Position numbers and translations under genes: made by a program. Of a stretch of DNA of 35,458 nt, positions 24,978 through 33,600 are shown one piece after another; position 1 is the stretch's first letter, and each line of letters starts with the position of its first letter. The stretch is taken from NCBI GenBank assembly GCA_937916485.1, contig CALFSV010000178.1, positions 1 to 35,458 of the forward strand, in the 5' to 3' direction. The DNA is from an uncultured Paracoccaceae bacterium (GTDB lineage Bacteria > Pseudomonadota > Alphaproteobacteria > Rhodobacterales > Rhodobacteraceae). A model generated the notes under the pieces. The model was not told the DNA's origin. It saw nothing but the letters and a program-made list of their open reading frames with translations, and did not search any database.

Positions 24978-25007
24978 AACGTCCTCGCGATGGTTCGCGA
25001 GGACGTT
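24978..25007. terminator. Bidirectional hairpin terminator between converging genes
   Basis: AACGTCCTCGCGA (24978-24990) and TCGCGAGGACGTT (24995-25007) are a perfect 13-bp stem around a four-base loop. It lies in the 59-base gap between the permease stop (24973) and the aminotransferase stop (25033). A TTTTCG run follows it on the minus strand; the plus side lacks a clear T-run. Confidence 0.8.
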
Positions 25008-25032
25008 CCAAGGCCATAAAATGTCCTAAGGG

Positions 25033-26343
25033 TCAGGCCGAGAGGTCGGCGCGCAGCAGCTCTCCGATCTTGTCGATGGTGGCCGCGTCGATGGTCAGCG
25101 GTGGGGACAGGGCAAAGCTGTCGCCAATCGGGCGCACGACCAGCCCCTTGTCCCAAAGCCGCTCGTAGGCGGCGCGACCGGCCGCGCCGACCGGGCCGTC
25201 CTGGGCCAGCTGGACCGCGCCGATCAGCCCCGCGTTGCGGATGTCGACGACCTTCTCGATCCCTTTGAGGCTGTGCAACATCTCCTCGAAGAGCGGGGCC
25301 ATTTTGGCGACGTTCTCAAAGATGCCTTCGTCGCGGTAGACATCCAGCGTTGCAATACAGGCGGCCGAGGCAAGGGGATGGCCGGAATAGGTGTACCCGT
25401 GGAACAGGTCGGGCATGTTGGCCGGACCGCTCAGGAACGCTTCGCGCACCTTGGCGGTTGCAAAGACCCCACCCATCGGGACGGTTGCATTGGTCATGCC
25501 CTTGGCCACCGTGAACAGGTCCGGCTTTACCCCGTAGTGCTGGTAGGCAAAGGCAGTGCCCATCCGGCCGAAACCGGTGATCACCTCGTCAAAGATCAAA
25601 AGAATGCCGTTGGCGTCGCAAATCTCGCGCAGCCGCTGCAGGTAGCCAACGGGAGGCGGGAACACACCGCCGGCGCCGGACACAGGCTCTACGATCACGG
25701 CGGCGATGGTGTGGGCCCCTTGGGTTTCGCAGATCATCGCCAGATCGTCGGCAAGGTCGGCACCATTTTCGGGGCTGCCCTTGGTAAAGGCATTTTGGGG
25801 CAGGTTGGTGTGCCGCATATGCTGGACCGAGGGGTAAAGCGTCCCGAACTGCCCTTTGTTCAGACCCAGGCCACCGACGGACAGCCCGCCAAAGTTGATG
25901 CCGTGGTAGGCCTTTTGCCGACCGACCAGGATGCGCCGCTGCCCTTCGCCCCGGGCGGCGTGATAGGCCAGCGCAATCTTGAGGGCGGTATCCACCGACT
26001 CCGATCCCGAGTTGGTCAGGAAGACGTGGTCAAATCCGGGGGCAAGCTCGACCAGACGGCTGGCGGCCTGAAAGGCGATGGGATGGCCCTGATTGAATGA
26101 ATGGGCAAAGTCGAGGGTTGCGGCCTGCTTTTGGATCGCGGCCACGATGTGGGGATGATTGTGACCCGCATTGCAGCACCAAAGGCCCCCAGTGCCGTCG
26201 ATCAGCTTCTTCCCTTCCATCGAGGTGTAATAAAGACCTTCGGCCCCGGTCATCATGCGCGGCCGGTCCTTGAACCAGCGCGAGGCGGTAAAGGGCATCC
26301 AGAAGCTGTCAAGATCGTTTGGAATACTGCTTTGATCGTTCAT
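25033..26343 (-). CDS. Omega-amino acid:pyruvate aminotransferase (class III)
   Basis: This 436-residue PLP enzyme of fold type I, class III, transfers the amino group of an omega-amino acid such as beta-alanine, or of a related amine, to pyruvate to form alanine. Visible features are WMPFTASRWFKDRPRM at the N-terminus, GLWCCNAGHNHP, the PLP-phosphate region NSGSESVDTALK, the aspartate in IFDEVITGFGRMG (D252), and the Schiff-base lysine in TVAKGMTN (K281). The sequence closely follows the beta-alanine:pyruvate group as I recall it. The ATG at 26343 has GGAGG six bases upstream; a longer frame to 26670 has an N-terminus unlike the family. It is a single-gene unit. Beta-alanine, taurine-like or other amine use fits the sulfur- and methyl-compound theme but cannot be fixed. 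Confidence 0.92.
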   Translation of the reverse strand: MNDQSSIPNDLDSFWMPFTASRWFKDRPRMMTGAEGLYYTSMEGKKLIDGTGGLWCCNAGHNHPHIVAAIQKQAATLDFAHSFNQGHPIAFQAASRLVELAPGFDHVFLTNSGSESVDTALKIALAYHAARGEGQRRILVGRQKAYHGINFGGLSVGGLGLNKGQFGTLYPSVQHMRHTNLPQNAFTKGSPENGADLADDLAMICETQGAHTIAAVIVEPVSGAGGVFPPPVGYLQRLREICDANGILLIFDEVITGFGRMGTAFAYQHYGVKPDLFTVAKGMTNATVPMGGVFATAKVREAFLSGPANMPDLFHGYTYSGHPLASAACIATLDVYRDEGIFENVAKMAPLFEEMLHSLKGIEKVVDIRNAGLIGAVQLAQDGPVGAAGRAAYERLWDKGLVVRPIGDSFALSPPLTIDAATIDKIGELLRADLSA

Positions 26344-26607
26344 CGGAGCCTCCAGGCATTTCGGTCGTTGTGAATTCTGCCAGCACTGTCCGAAAGTTCG
26401 CGGCCATGCGCAATGGGAGGTCTGCGAAAGTCTTGCCCGATTTTGCGGCAGTGCCAGAAATTGCGCGGTATCGGGTGGAGATGCTGCCGGGGTCAACGGA
26501 TCCGGTCGGGTGGTCCTCGGCGCGTCCAGGCACAACGTGCAACCTTTTGGCTGTTCGGTCAGCCTGGATGCTGAGACTCCACTTGTCAGACCTTCATAAT
26601 TTAAATA

Positions 26608-26622
26608 TCCATGAAATATGGA
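26608..26622. promoter_or_regulatory. Inverted repeat over the ArsR-ArsC start codon
   Basis: TCCAT (26608-26612) and ATGGA (26618-26622) are inverted arms around GAAAT, within an AT-rich stretch. The start codon ATG at 26618 is part of the right arm. ArsR-family operators are AT-rich imperfect palindromes at their own promoters, so this is a candidate autoregulatory site. Confidence 0.45.
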
Positions 26623-27463
26623 ATCACGACTCACAGATCGTCTTGCGACACTGGCACACCCCCAACGCATGGGAGTGTTTCGACTGCTTATGCGACGGTA
26701 CCCGGACGAGCTGTCGGCGGGCGAGATTGGTCAGGTGCTTGAGCTCAAGCCAAGCACCACTTCGGTCTATCTGGCTGCCCTGCGGCAGGCGGACCTTATC
26801 TCGCAACACCGGGAAGGGACGCATCTGTTCTACCGTGTGAACCTTGAGGCCACGCGTGAGGTCGTGACGGACCTTTTTCAGGATTGCTGTCGCGGTCGGG
26901 CAGACCTTTGCCCACCGCAGTTCTTGCCCTTTATGGAGGATGCGGCTGTGGCACCCAGCAAAGTTTTTAACGTCTTATTCGTCTGTACCGGAAACTCTGC
27001 CCGGTCCATCTTTGCCGAAACCATCCTGCGCGATCTTGCAGGCGACCGGTTCAGGGCATTTTCCGCCGGCACCACCCCCAGGTCGACTCTGAACCCGCTG
27101 GCGGTGGAGATGCTTGCCTCCAAAGGGCACGACGTGACCGCCCTGCGATCAAAGAACATAGCCGAGTTTCAGGGGGCTGACGCGCCACAGATGGACTTTG
27201 TGTTCACCGTCTGCGATCGGGCCGCGAACGAAGAATGCCCACCCTGGCCCGGTCAACCGGTTTCGGGGCATTGGGGCATGCCTGACCCGGTCAAGGCGAC
27301 AGGAACCCTTGCCGAACAACGCCTTGCCTTTCATCAGGCCTATGGCGCGCTGCATAACCGCATAACCGTTTTCACCGCCCTTCCGTTCGATCGCCTTGAT
27401 CGCGGGTCGCTTCAGACCCGGATCGACGCTATCGGGCAGGCCACCGTCAGTCAGGACCTCTGA
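26618..27463 (+). CDS. ArsR-ArsC fusion: arsenic-responsive repressor with low-Mr phosphatase-type arsenate reductase domain
   Basis: This 281-residue protein joins two domains. Residues 1-100 are an ArsR winged helix ([45 protein letters not shown], then LFYRV). Cys90, Cys91 and Cys98 in [10 protein letters not shown] form a likely As(III)-binding set. Residues 116-270 are a low-molecular-weight phosphatase/ArsC domain with the P-loop VCTGNSARS (Cys123, Arg129) and [11 protein letters not shown] (Cys199, Cys207), the cysteines of thioredoxin-coupled arsenate reductases. It would therefore sense arsenic and reduce arsenate in one chain. No Shine-Dalgarno sequence precedes the ATG at 26618, so a leaderless start is possible. 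It heads an operon with GAPDH and arsJ genes. Confidence 0.88.
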   Translation: MESRLTDRLATLAHPQRMGVFRLLMRRYPDELSAGEIGQVLELKPSTTSVYLAALRQADLISQHREGTHLFYRVNLEATREVVTDLFQDCCRGRADLCPPQFLPFMEDAAVAPSKVFNVLFVCTGNSARSIFAETILRDLAGDRFRAFSAGTTPRSTLNPLAVEMLASKGHDVTALRSKNIAEFQGADAPQMDFVFTVCDRAANEECPPWPGQPVSGHWGMPDPVKATGTLAEQRLAFHQAYGALHNRITVFTALPFDRLDRGSLQTRIDAIGQATVSQDL

Positions 27464-27468
27464 ACCCC

Positions 27469-28467
27469 ATGACCACCTATGCCTTGAACGGCCTCGGCCG
27501 TATCGGAAAGCTCGCGCTGCGCCCTCTTCTGGAAAGGGGGGCAAAGATCGCCTTTCTCAACGACGCCATCGGGGATCCGGCGATGCACGCGCACCTGTTG
27601 GAGTTCGACAGCGTCCATGGCCGCTGGCCCGCGACCTTTGCCGCTGATGATGATGCCCTGACCATCGACGGGACGAGGATTCCCCTGACCAACACCCGCA
27701 AGATCGAGGACCTGCCCCTTGACGGGGTCGACGTGGTGATCGACTGCACCGGGGCGTTCAAGTCCGAGGCGAAGATCGCCCCCTACTTTGCCGCCGGGGT
27801 CAAGAAGGTGGTTGTGTCGGCACCGGTCAAGGACGGCCCGACGACGAACATCGTCTACGGCGTCAACGACGACGTCTATGATCCGGCCCTGCACGACATC
27901 GTAACGGCGGCCAGCTGCACCACCAATTGCCTGGCCCCCGTGGTCAAAGTGCTGCTAGAGGGGATCGGGATCAAGCACGGCTCGATCACCACGATCCACG
28001 ATGTGACCAACACCCAGACCATCGTGGACCGGCCCGCCAAGGATCTGCGCCGCGCCCGATCGGCCTTGACCAATCTCATCCCCACCACAACAGGGTCGGC
28101 CACCGCGATCACGCTGATTTACCCCGAACTTGCGGGCAAGTTGAATGGCCATGCCGTCCGGGTGCCGCTTCTGAACGCCTCGATCACCGATTGCGTGTTC
28201 GAGATGGCCCGCGAAACCACGGTGGAAGAGGTCAACGCCCTTTTCAAAGCTGCCGCTGACGGTCCTCTGAAGGGCATCCTGGGCTATGAGACCCGGCCCT
28301 TGGTGTCATCGGATTATACCAACGACCCCCGCAGCGGGATCGTCGATGCCCTGTCCACAATGGTGGTGAACGGCACACAGCTGAAGGTCTATGTCTGGTA
28401 CGACAACGAATTTGGCTATGCCCACCGTCTGGTGGACGTGGCCCTGATGGTTGGCGGCCGGCTGTGA
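27469..28467 (+). CDS. Glyceraldehyde-3-phosphate dehydrogenase of the arsenate-detoxification type
   Basis: This 332-residue GAPDH has an N-terminal NAD domain ([15 protein letters not shown]) and the active-site segment [11 protein letters not shown] (Cys150), followed by a His in the HDVTNTQ block and a final [18 protein letters not shown]. In organisms with arsJ a dedicated GAPDH uses arsenate in place of phosphate, making 1-arseno-3-phosphoglycerate for export. The five-base gap after the ArsR-ArsC gene, and the GTGA overlap with the arsJ start, fit this role. It is probably not the glycolytic enzyme, because no glycolytic genes are nearby. It is cytosolic. The ATG at 27469 has only a weak ribosome site (GGACC). 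Confidence 0.9.
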   Translation: MTTYALNGLGRIGKLALRPLLERGAKIAFLNDAIGDPAMHAHLLEFDSVHGRWPATFAADDDALTIDGTRIPLTNTRKIEDLPLDGVDVVIDCTGAFKSEAKIAPYFAAGVKKVVVSAPVKDGPTTNIVYGVNDDVYDPALHDIVTAASCTTNCLAPVVKVLLEGIGIKHGSITTIHDVTNTQTIVDRPAKDLRRARSALTNLIPTTTGSATAITLIYPELAGKLNGHAVRVPLLNASITDCVFEMARETTVEEVNALFKAAADGPLKGILGYETRPLVSSDYTNDPRSGIVDALSTMVVNGTQLKVYVWYDNEFGYAHRLVDVALMVGGRL

Positions 28468-29708
28468 CACGACCCGCCGGTTTTGCCGCCTATGCGACCG
28501 TCACCGCGGCCTATTGGGCATTCATGCTCACCGACGGTGCCCTTCGGATGCTGGTGCTTTTGCACTTTCACACGCTTGGGTTTTCGCCAGTGCAACTGGC
28601 CTATCTGTTCGTCCTGTATGAGGTTGCGGGGGTTGTCACCAATCTCTCTGCCGGCTGGATTGCGGCCCGCTTTGGGTTGACCTCAACCCTTTATGCCGGG
28701 CTGACGCTGCAGGTGGTGGCCCTTCTGGCGCTGGCGCAACTTGATCCGGCTTGGGGGCTTGCGGCCTCGGTTGCCTTTGTCATGGCAGTGCAAGGGGTGT
28801 CGGGCGTGGCCAAGGACCTTGCCAAGATGAGCTCAAAAAGCGCGGTGAAACTGCTGGCCCCAAAGGATGGGGCAGGGTTGTTCCGCTGGGTGGCGCTGCT
28901 GACCGGCTCAAAGAACGCCGTCAAGGGGGCGGGCTTTCTGCTGGGGGCGGGGCTTTTGGCGCTCTTTGGTTTCGTCCCCTCGATCCTTTCCATGGCGGCG
29001 ATCCTGTTCGCAATCCTGATCGGGGTCCTGATCGGAATGCCAAAGGGCCTGCCCGCCGGGCGCAAGGATGCCAAGTTTTCCGAGGTCTTTTCCAAGAACC
29101 GCAATATCAATTGGCTTAGCTTTGCCCGGATGTTCCTGTTTGGCGCGCGGGACGTCTGGTTTGTCGTGGGCATCCCGATCTACTTCTACGCCGTCCTGTC
29201 GGACGGGTCAGAGGCAGGCAATCGGGCGGCGTTCTTCCTGATCGGAACCTTCATGGCCATCTGGACGATACTTTACGGTGTCGTGCAGGGCGCGGCACCT
29301 CGGCTGCTAAGGGCCGCCTCCCGCTCACCCGGAGAGCTTTTGGGGCAGGCCCGGTTCTGGGTTGGTCTGCTGATCGTTGTTCCTGCCGCGCTGGCGGTGT
29401 CGGTTTATTCGGCCGATGCGCCGTCAGCGACCCTGACTGCTTTGGTCATTCTTGGTCTGATGGTCTTTGGCGGGATCTTTGCCGTGAACTCTTCGCTGCA
29501 TTCCTACCTGATCCTGGCTTTCACCGATGAACGGCGGGTGACGATGGATGTCGGCTTCTACTACATGGCCAACGCGGCAGGCCGCCTCGTCGGGACCCTT
29601 TTGTCGGGGCTAAGCTATCAAGTCGGCGGGCTGCCCCTGTGCCTGGCCACGGCCGCGGCAATGGTGGTGGTCAGCTACTTTGGCGTGCGTCGGATCGCGG
29701 TGGCCTAG
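28464..29708 (+). CDS. arsJ: ArsJ, organoarsenical (1-arseno-3-phosphoglycerate) exporter
   Basis: This 414-residue major-facilitator membrane protein has about 11-12 hydrophobic segments. Motifs I associate with ArsJ are [20 protein letters not shown] at the N-terminus, [12 protein letters not shown], the central [36 protein letters not shown], and the loop [27 protein letters not shown]. ArsJ expels the unstable 1-arseno-3-phosphoglycerate made by its partner GAPDH, so arsenate leaves the cell. The GTG start at 28464 overlaps the GAPDH stop (GTGA), so the two are translationally coupled. Its 3' end overlaps the converging molybdoenzyme gene by 38 bases. Confidence 0.93.
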   Translation: MTRPAGFAAYATVTAAYWAFMLTDGALRMLVLLHFHTLGFSPVQLAYLFVLYEVAGVVTNLSAGWIAARFGLTSTLYAGLTLQVVALLALAQLDPAWGLAASVAFVMAVQGVSGVAKDLAKMSSKSAVKLLAPKDGAGLFRWVALLTGSKNAVKGAGFLLGAGLLALFGFVPSILSMAAILFAILIGVLIGMPKGLPAGRKDAKFSEVFSKNRNINWLSFARMFLFGARDVWFVVGIPIYFYAVLSDGSEAGNRAAFFLIGTFMAIWTILYGVVQGAAPRLLRAASRSPGELLGQARFWVGLLIVVPAALAVSVYSADAPSATLTALVILGLMVFGGIFAVNSSLHSYLILAFTDERRVTMDVGFYYMANAAGRLVGTLLSGLSYQVGGLPLCLATAAAMVVVSYFGVRRIAVA

Positions 29709-31776
29709 CCCGTCCGATATCGCTGCGCTGCACTTCCACCCTCGCGGCAAAGCTGGCCTGACCGACCGCAAAGGGAAAGGTGGTCAAGGCGGCGTTGGGC
29801 AAGACCGAGGCCCCGCTTGTCAAAACATTGAGGCCGGGCCAACCGTCCCTTATCCAGACTGGGCCTGAGGGGACGCGGGGGGTGACCTTGGCCCTTGCCT
29901 GAAAGGCGCCCTGTTCATTGGACAGATCAATCGCATCCCCATCTGAAATCCCTCTTTCCGCCGCATCCAGCGGTGCGATCCAAAGGTCTGGGACGTCTTC
30001 GCGCGCGGCGAGGGTCGGCAAGGCCCTGCCGTGATCGTAGAACGAATGGAAATGGGCAAACGTCCGACCATGGGCGAGCGTCAGGCCACTCCCCCCAGAA
30101 GCGGTCCCTGTCGAAGCGGTCCCCGAAGGATCGTCCGCCGATGCGCTGGGCAAAGCGGGTAATCCCATTTTGATGGCGCGTTCCGAATAGAACTCGATCC
30201 GGCCAGAGGGTGTCGCGAATTCCAGCGTGGGATAGGCCACCTGCGAGACGTTCAGGGCCACCCGCCCGCCATTTGACCGCAGGTCGGCGACGGTCGCATG
30301 CCTTGTCGCTGGATGGTCCAGCACTGCGTTCATCGCGGCTTCCTGATTGGCCCAAGGGTAGACATCCGCAACCCCCAGCCTTGCCGCAAGACCCTTGTAA
30401 AGCTCGTACACCGGTCTGGTGTCCCCAGCCGGCGTCATGGCGCGGTCGGACAGGTGAACATAGGTATTCGTGGCCTTTGCCCCGATCTCTTCCAGCCAGA
30501 TCGTGCCAGGCAGGACGATATCGGCGGCTTCCCGGATCGTTTGGTTTGAAAAGATGTCGTAGGCCACAACAAGGTCAGCCTTTGCCAGCGCTGCCCGAAG
30601 GCGGTTGGTGTCGGGAAAGGAGGACAGCACATTTGATCCGATCGCAAACAGGACCTTAACCGCACCGGTTTCAAGAGCCTCAACGATGGCCTCCAACTGG
30701 TTGGGCACATAGGCCCCCGGCACGCGCCGGTCGGTGGCGGATTGACTGGCAAAACCGGCCCCATGGCTGCGGCCGCCATGCCTGGGACCAAGCCCGCCCC
30801 CTGGTTTGCCAAAGTTGCCGGTCAGGGCGGGCAGGCAGGCAATCGCCCGCGCCGCCTCATAGGTATTGCCGCCCTTGTGTAGCGATGATCCACCAATCAC
30901 GACCATCGCGGGCCGTATTGCTGCGTAGCTGCGTGCAAGCCCGATGATCCGTTCCGCCGGGACGCCGGTCAGGGCCTCGGCCCATTGCGGGGTCATCGTT
31001 TGCAGGTGTACTTTCAGCGCCGCGAACCCCAGGGTGTGCTGATCGACAAAGCCCGCGTCCCAGCTGCGGTCAGCGACGATGACATGCATCATGGCAAGGG
31101 CGAGGGCCGTATCGGACCCCGGCCGCAAAAGGATCACCTCATCCGCGAGGGCCGAGGCTTCGGTCCGGCGCACGTCCACCACAACGATCCGCGCACCGCG
31201 TCGTTTGGCGATTTCAACGTGTTTCAGGGTGCTGGCCTGACTGACCGTGTTTGCGCCCCACAGGATGATCATCTCGGAATGGGCGCTCAAATCCTCTTTG
31301 GTCGAGGTTTCGATCGCACCGGTCAGTCCGGCCCCAAAGGCACCCAGCCCCCAGCAGATCATTGCAGGGTCCCAGAACTGGCACCCATAGAGATTTGCGA
31401 AGCGCTCCATCTGGGCGCGTTTCAGGCCAAAGCCGTAGTCGTTCGCAGCGTTGCCATGGCCTTGCCAGAAGCCGACCGCCTTGGGTCCAACGGCTTGCAT
31501 CCTTGCAGCGATGGTATCTAGCGCGTCGTCCCAGGACGTTGGTGTCCAGTCCGCTCCGTCCCGCTGGTGTCGGATAAGCGGCGTCAGAAGTCTGCCAGTG
31601 TTTCCGACGACCTCATGGGCGGCCTTGCCCCGCATGCACAGAAAACCTTCGCTGTCGGGGTTGGTTTCGTCCCCTTCGATTGAGACGAGGGAGCCGTCCT
31701 CGATCGTGACCGTCATGCCGCACAGCGTAGGATGGCAGTTCATTGGACACATGGTCCGGATCGTCTCGCGGGGCAT
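29671..31776 (-). CDS. Molybdopterin-dependent oxidoreductase (DMSO reductase superfamily)
   Basis: This 701-residue protein has an N-terminal iron-sulfur set: Cys10, Cys14 and Cys19 in CPMNCHPTLC, then Cys47 in GFLCMRGKA. The molybdopterin domain follows with LLTPLIRH, FWQGHGNAANDYG and WDPAMICWGLGAFG, where the Cys is a possible Mo ligand, then ILWGANTVSQAS, VVDVRRTEAS and LPALTGNFGKPGGGLGPRHGG. The C-terminal dinucleotide-binding domain contains VRIDGWPGLNVL-like segments. No twin-arginine signal is visible, so it is probably cytosolic. The substrate is unknown. A short Ser/Gly/Thr-rich linker lies before the last domain. The ATG at 31776 has GGAG seven bases upstream. Its 3' end overlaps arsJ on the other strand, and no small electron-transfer subunit is next to it. 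Confidence 0.87.
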   Translation of the reverse strand: MPRETIRTMCPMNCHPTLCGMTVTIEDGSLVSIEGDETNPDSEGFLCMRGKAAHEVVGNTGRLLTPLIRHQRDGADWTPTSWDDALDTIAARMQAVGPKAVGFWQGHGNAANDYGFGLKRAQMERFANLYGCQFWDPAMICWGLGAFGAGLTGAIETSTKEDLSAHSEMIILWGANTVSQASTLKHVEIAKRRGARIVVVDVRRTEASALADEVILLRPGSDTALALAMMHVIVADRSWDAGFVDQHTLGFAALKVHLQTMTPQWAEALTGVPAERIIGLARSYAAIRPAMVVIGGSSLHKGGNTYEAARAIACLPALTGNFGKPGGGLGPRHGGRSHGAGFASQSATDRRVPGAYVPNQLEAIVEALETGAVKVLFAIGSNVLSSFPDTNRLRAALAKADLVVAYDIFSNQTIREAADIVLPGTIWLEEIGAKATNTYVHLSDRAMTPAGDTRPVYELYKGLAARLGVADVYPWANQEAAMNAVLDHPATRHATVADLRSNGGRVALNVSQVAYPTLEFATPSGRIEFYSERAIKMGLPALPSASADDPSGTASTGTASGGSGLTLAHGRTFAHFHSFYDHGRALPTLAAREDVPDLWIAPLDAAERGISDGDAIDLSNEQGAFQARAKVTPRVPSGPVWIRDGWPGLNVLTSGASVLPNAALTTFPFAVGQASFAARVEVQRSDIGRARPPRSDARQSS
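30098..30127. repeat. In-frame 15-bp tandem duplication in the molybdoenzyme gene
   Basis: Two adjacent 15-bp units starting GAAGCGGTCCC (30098-30112 and 30113-30127) differ at only two or three positions. On the coding strand they encode SGTAS followed by TGTAS in the linker before the last domain. Confidence 0.7.
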
Positions 31777-31974
31777 GTCACGCTCCTGGCTGTTGCCCCC
31801 AAACCCTAGACCGAGGTGCGTGCCATGCGCCAGCAATCCCGGTGGTTGCGCCAGTCCAGGTCAAAGCAGGGCCCAACCGAGGTCCCTATGTGAGACCCTT
31901 TGCGGGGCAGAGCAGGGCCAACCCAAAAAAAAGTCGCCACCTTGGCCGATCTCTTCTCCTTCCAAAGGCGATTG

Positions 31975-31987
31975 GTGACATTGTCAC
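31975..31987. promoter_or_regulatory. Perfect 13-bp palindrome upstream of the DUF2892 gene
   Basis: GTGAC (31975-31979) and GTCAC (31983-31987) flank ATT. The site lies 57 bases before the DUF2892 start, in the 268-base gap between divergently transcribed genes, where a regulator of the sulfide or persulfide genes could bind. A weaker ATGT/ACAT pair follows at 32011-32023. Confidence 0.45.
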
Positions 31988-32044
31988 TGAACTGGACCTC
32001 ACAAAGTTGTATGTTCTGTACATCTTTAACGAGGAGTCCAAGAA

Positions 32045-32257
32045 ATGAGAGCCAACGTTGGCAAGATTGACCGCCTTCTTCGGTTGCTGCTGGGCATCGC
32101 CTTTATCGCGGCCCCCTTCATCAGCAGCATTGATCTGTTTCAGTCGACCGTCGGGATGGTGGTCGGCATCGGGGTCGGCGCTATCATGGTGGTGACCTCC
32201 GTGACCGGGTTCTGCCCGCTGTATCGCATCTTTGGGCTTCGGAGTTCCAGGGCCTGA
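32045..32257 (+). CDS. DUF2892 (YgaP-type) small membrane protein
   Basis: This 70-residue protein begins with the conserved MRANVGKIDRLLRLLLG, has two hydrophobic segments (about 13-30 and 36-56), and contains SVTGFCPLYRIFGL, where the Cys-Pro pair is typical of the family. Such proteins are often encoded with rhodaneses, persulfide dioxygenases or sulfide-responsive regulators, and many are fused to a rhodanese domain. The cysteine may carry a persulfide, which is an inference. The ATG at 32045 has GAGGAG about 8 bases upstream. It lies 150 bases before the metallo-hydrolase gene on the same strand, so the two are probably co-transcribed. Confidence 0.9.
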   Translation: MRANVGKIDRLLRLLLGIAFIAAPFISSIDLFQSTVGMVVGIGVGAIMVVTSVTGFCPLYRIFGLRSSRA

Positions 32258-32407
32258 GGCCATGCCCGATCCGGCCCCCAAAGCAAGTATTTGCTTAATT
32301 CTGTGTCCAAGACCTGTCCAAACCGGCCCAAGCCGCAAGAAACCGGCGCGCTTGCCCGGCCCCGACCGGGGAACGGACCGACGAACATCTGCCATAGGAG
32401 TCATGAT

Positions 32408-33289
32408 ATGACCTACCCGATCGACCAGTCCACAAAACCCGAGGTTTCCGCCCATTTTGATGAGGCGACCAATACGATCAGCTACATCGTCAAGGACCCC
32501 TCCAGTTCACATTGCGCCATCATCGACAGTGTCATGGACATCGACTACGCCGCTGGCCGGATAACCTATGATCACGCCGACGCCCTGATCGCCGAGGTCC
32601 AGTCGCGCGGCCTGACCCTTGACTGGATCATCGAGACCCACGTCCATGCCGACCATCTGAGTGCCGCCCCCTACATCCAGCAAAAGCTTGGCGGCAAGAT
32701 TGGAGTTGGCGATAAGATCCTGGTTGTGCAGGAAACCTTCGGGAAAGTCTTTAACGAAGGGACCGAGTTCCAGCGCGACGGTCGCCAGTTCGACGCCCTG
32801 TTCAAGGACGGGGACACCTACAAGGTCGGCAATATGCAGGCCTTTGCCATCTATACACCCGGCCATACCCCGGCCTGTATGGTGCATGTGATGGGGGACG
32901 CCGCTTTTGTCGGTGATACCTTGTTCATGCCGGATGGCGGATCGGCCCGCGCCGACTTTCCCGGTGGTGACGCGGGGCAGCTTTATGACAGCATTCAGAA
33001 GGTCCTCGCCCTGCCGGATGACACCCGTTTGTTCATGTGCCACGACTACGGCCCGAACGGCCGCTACATCGAGTGGGAGACAACGGTCGGCGAGGAAAAG
33101 GCCCACAACATCCATGTGGGACAAGGCAAGACCCGCGAGGATTTCATCAAGTTCCGGACCGAGCGTGACGCGCAACTGGATATGCCGCGCCTGATCATCC
33201 CATCCCTGCAGGTCAACATGCGGGCTGGTGAAGTTCCGAAGGACAAAGACGGCAACCTGATGCTCAAGGTGCCGGTCAACGCCCTGTAG
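32408..33289 (+). CDS. MBL-fold persulfide dioxygenase-like hydrolase (Blh/ETHE1 type)
   Basis: This 293-residue metallo-beta-lactamase-fold protein carries the metal motif THVHADHLSAA (His-x-His-x-Asp-His), a second histidine in YTPGHTPACMV, the aspartate in FVGDTLFMP, and a final histidine in MCHDYGPNGR. The pattern and length fit the Blh/persulfide dioxygenase branch, which oxidises glutathione persulfide with Fe(II) in sulfide detoxification. Hydrolase members of the superfamily cannot be excluded. The ATG at 32408 has AGGAG eight bases upstream; a longer frame from 32291 is not supported. It is preceded by the DUF2892 gene and followed by an intrinsic terminator, as in bigR-type operons but without the regulator gene. 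Confidence 0.9.
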   Translation: MTYPIDQSTKPEVSAHFDEATNTISYIVKDPSSSHCAIIDSVMDIDYAAGRITYDHADALIAEVQSRGLTLDWIIETHVHADHLSAAPYIQQKLGGKIGVGDKILVVQETFGKVFNEGTEFQRDGRQFDALFKDGDTYKVGNMQAFAIYTPGHTPACMVHVMGDAAFVGDTLFMPDGGSARADFPGGDAGQLYDSIQKVLALPDDTRLFMCHDYGPNGRYIEWETTVGEEKAHNIHVGQGKTREDFIKFRTERDAQLDMPRLIIPSLQVNMRAGEVPKDKDGNLMLKVPVNAL

Positions 33290-33354
33290 GGATGCCAAGG
33301 CAAGGCCCGCCCCTGTGATACCCACTCAAGTTTGGGCCTATGCGGGATGAGTTT

Positions 33355-33388
33355 GGTCCTGCCCTTTGAAAAGGGGCAGGGCCTTTTT
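33355..33388 (+). terminator. Rho-independent terminator after the persulfide dioxygenase-like gene
   Basis: GGTCCTGCCC (33355-33364) pairs with GGGCAGGGCC (33374-33383) with one mismatched pair, extended by TTT/AAA, and TTTTT follows at 33384-33388. It lies 66 bases after the stop codon. Confidence 0.8.
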
Positions 33389-33600
33389 GGTTTGCCGCGC
33401 GGTAGCTGGCTCTGACCCATCGCAACCGCGCTTTTTGGACCCTTCATCACGGCGAGCTGTGGTTTGGCGACCGTTTCGCCATTCTGCCGTTCCCTTCGGC
33501 GCGGATCGCTGCAAAGCTTCGGCTGGGGCGCTTTGCGTCCATAAAGGGCGGCCATTCACCGGCGCCGGTACGATTTGACCAACGAAAGAGGACAGGCCCG
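33389..33600. other. Intergenic stretch with two small dyad elements
   Basis: No gene is visible here. It contains the inverted repeat GCAAAGC (33511-33517)/GCTTTGC (33530-33536) and the perfect 12-bp palindrome ACCGGCGCCGGT (33558-33569) about 30 bases before the next start codon. The latter is a candidate operator. Apart from these I see nothing distinctive. Confidence 0.5.

Noticed and set aside
26370..26470. Loose inverted similarity (CAGCACTG / GGCAGTGCC) in the aminotransferase-ars gap
   Set aside because: The arms are short with several mismatches and no clear symmetry centre.
31865..31924. Imperfect direct repeat (AGCAGGGCC...) in the gap before the DUF2892 gene
   Set aside because: Two copies of about 14 bases, 46 bases apart, in a GC-rich region; too short and imperfect to support a function.
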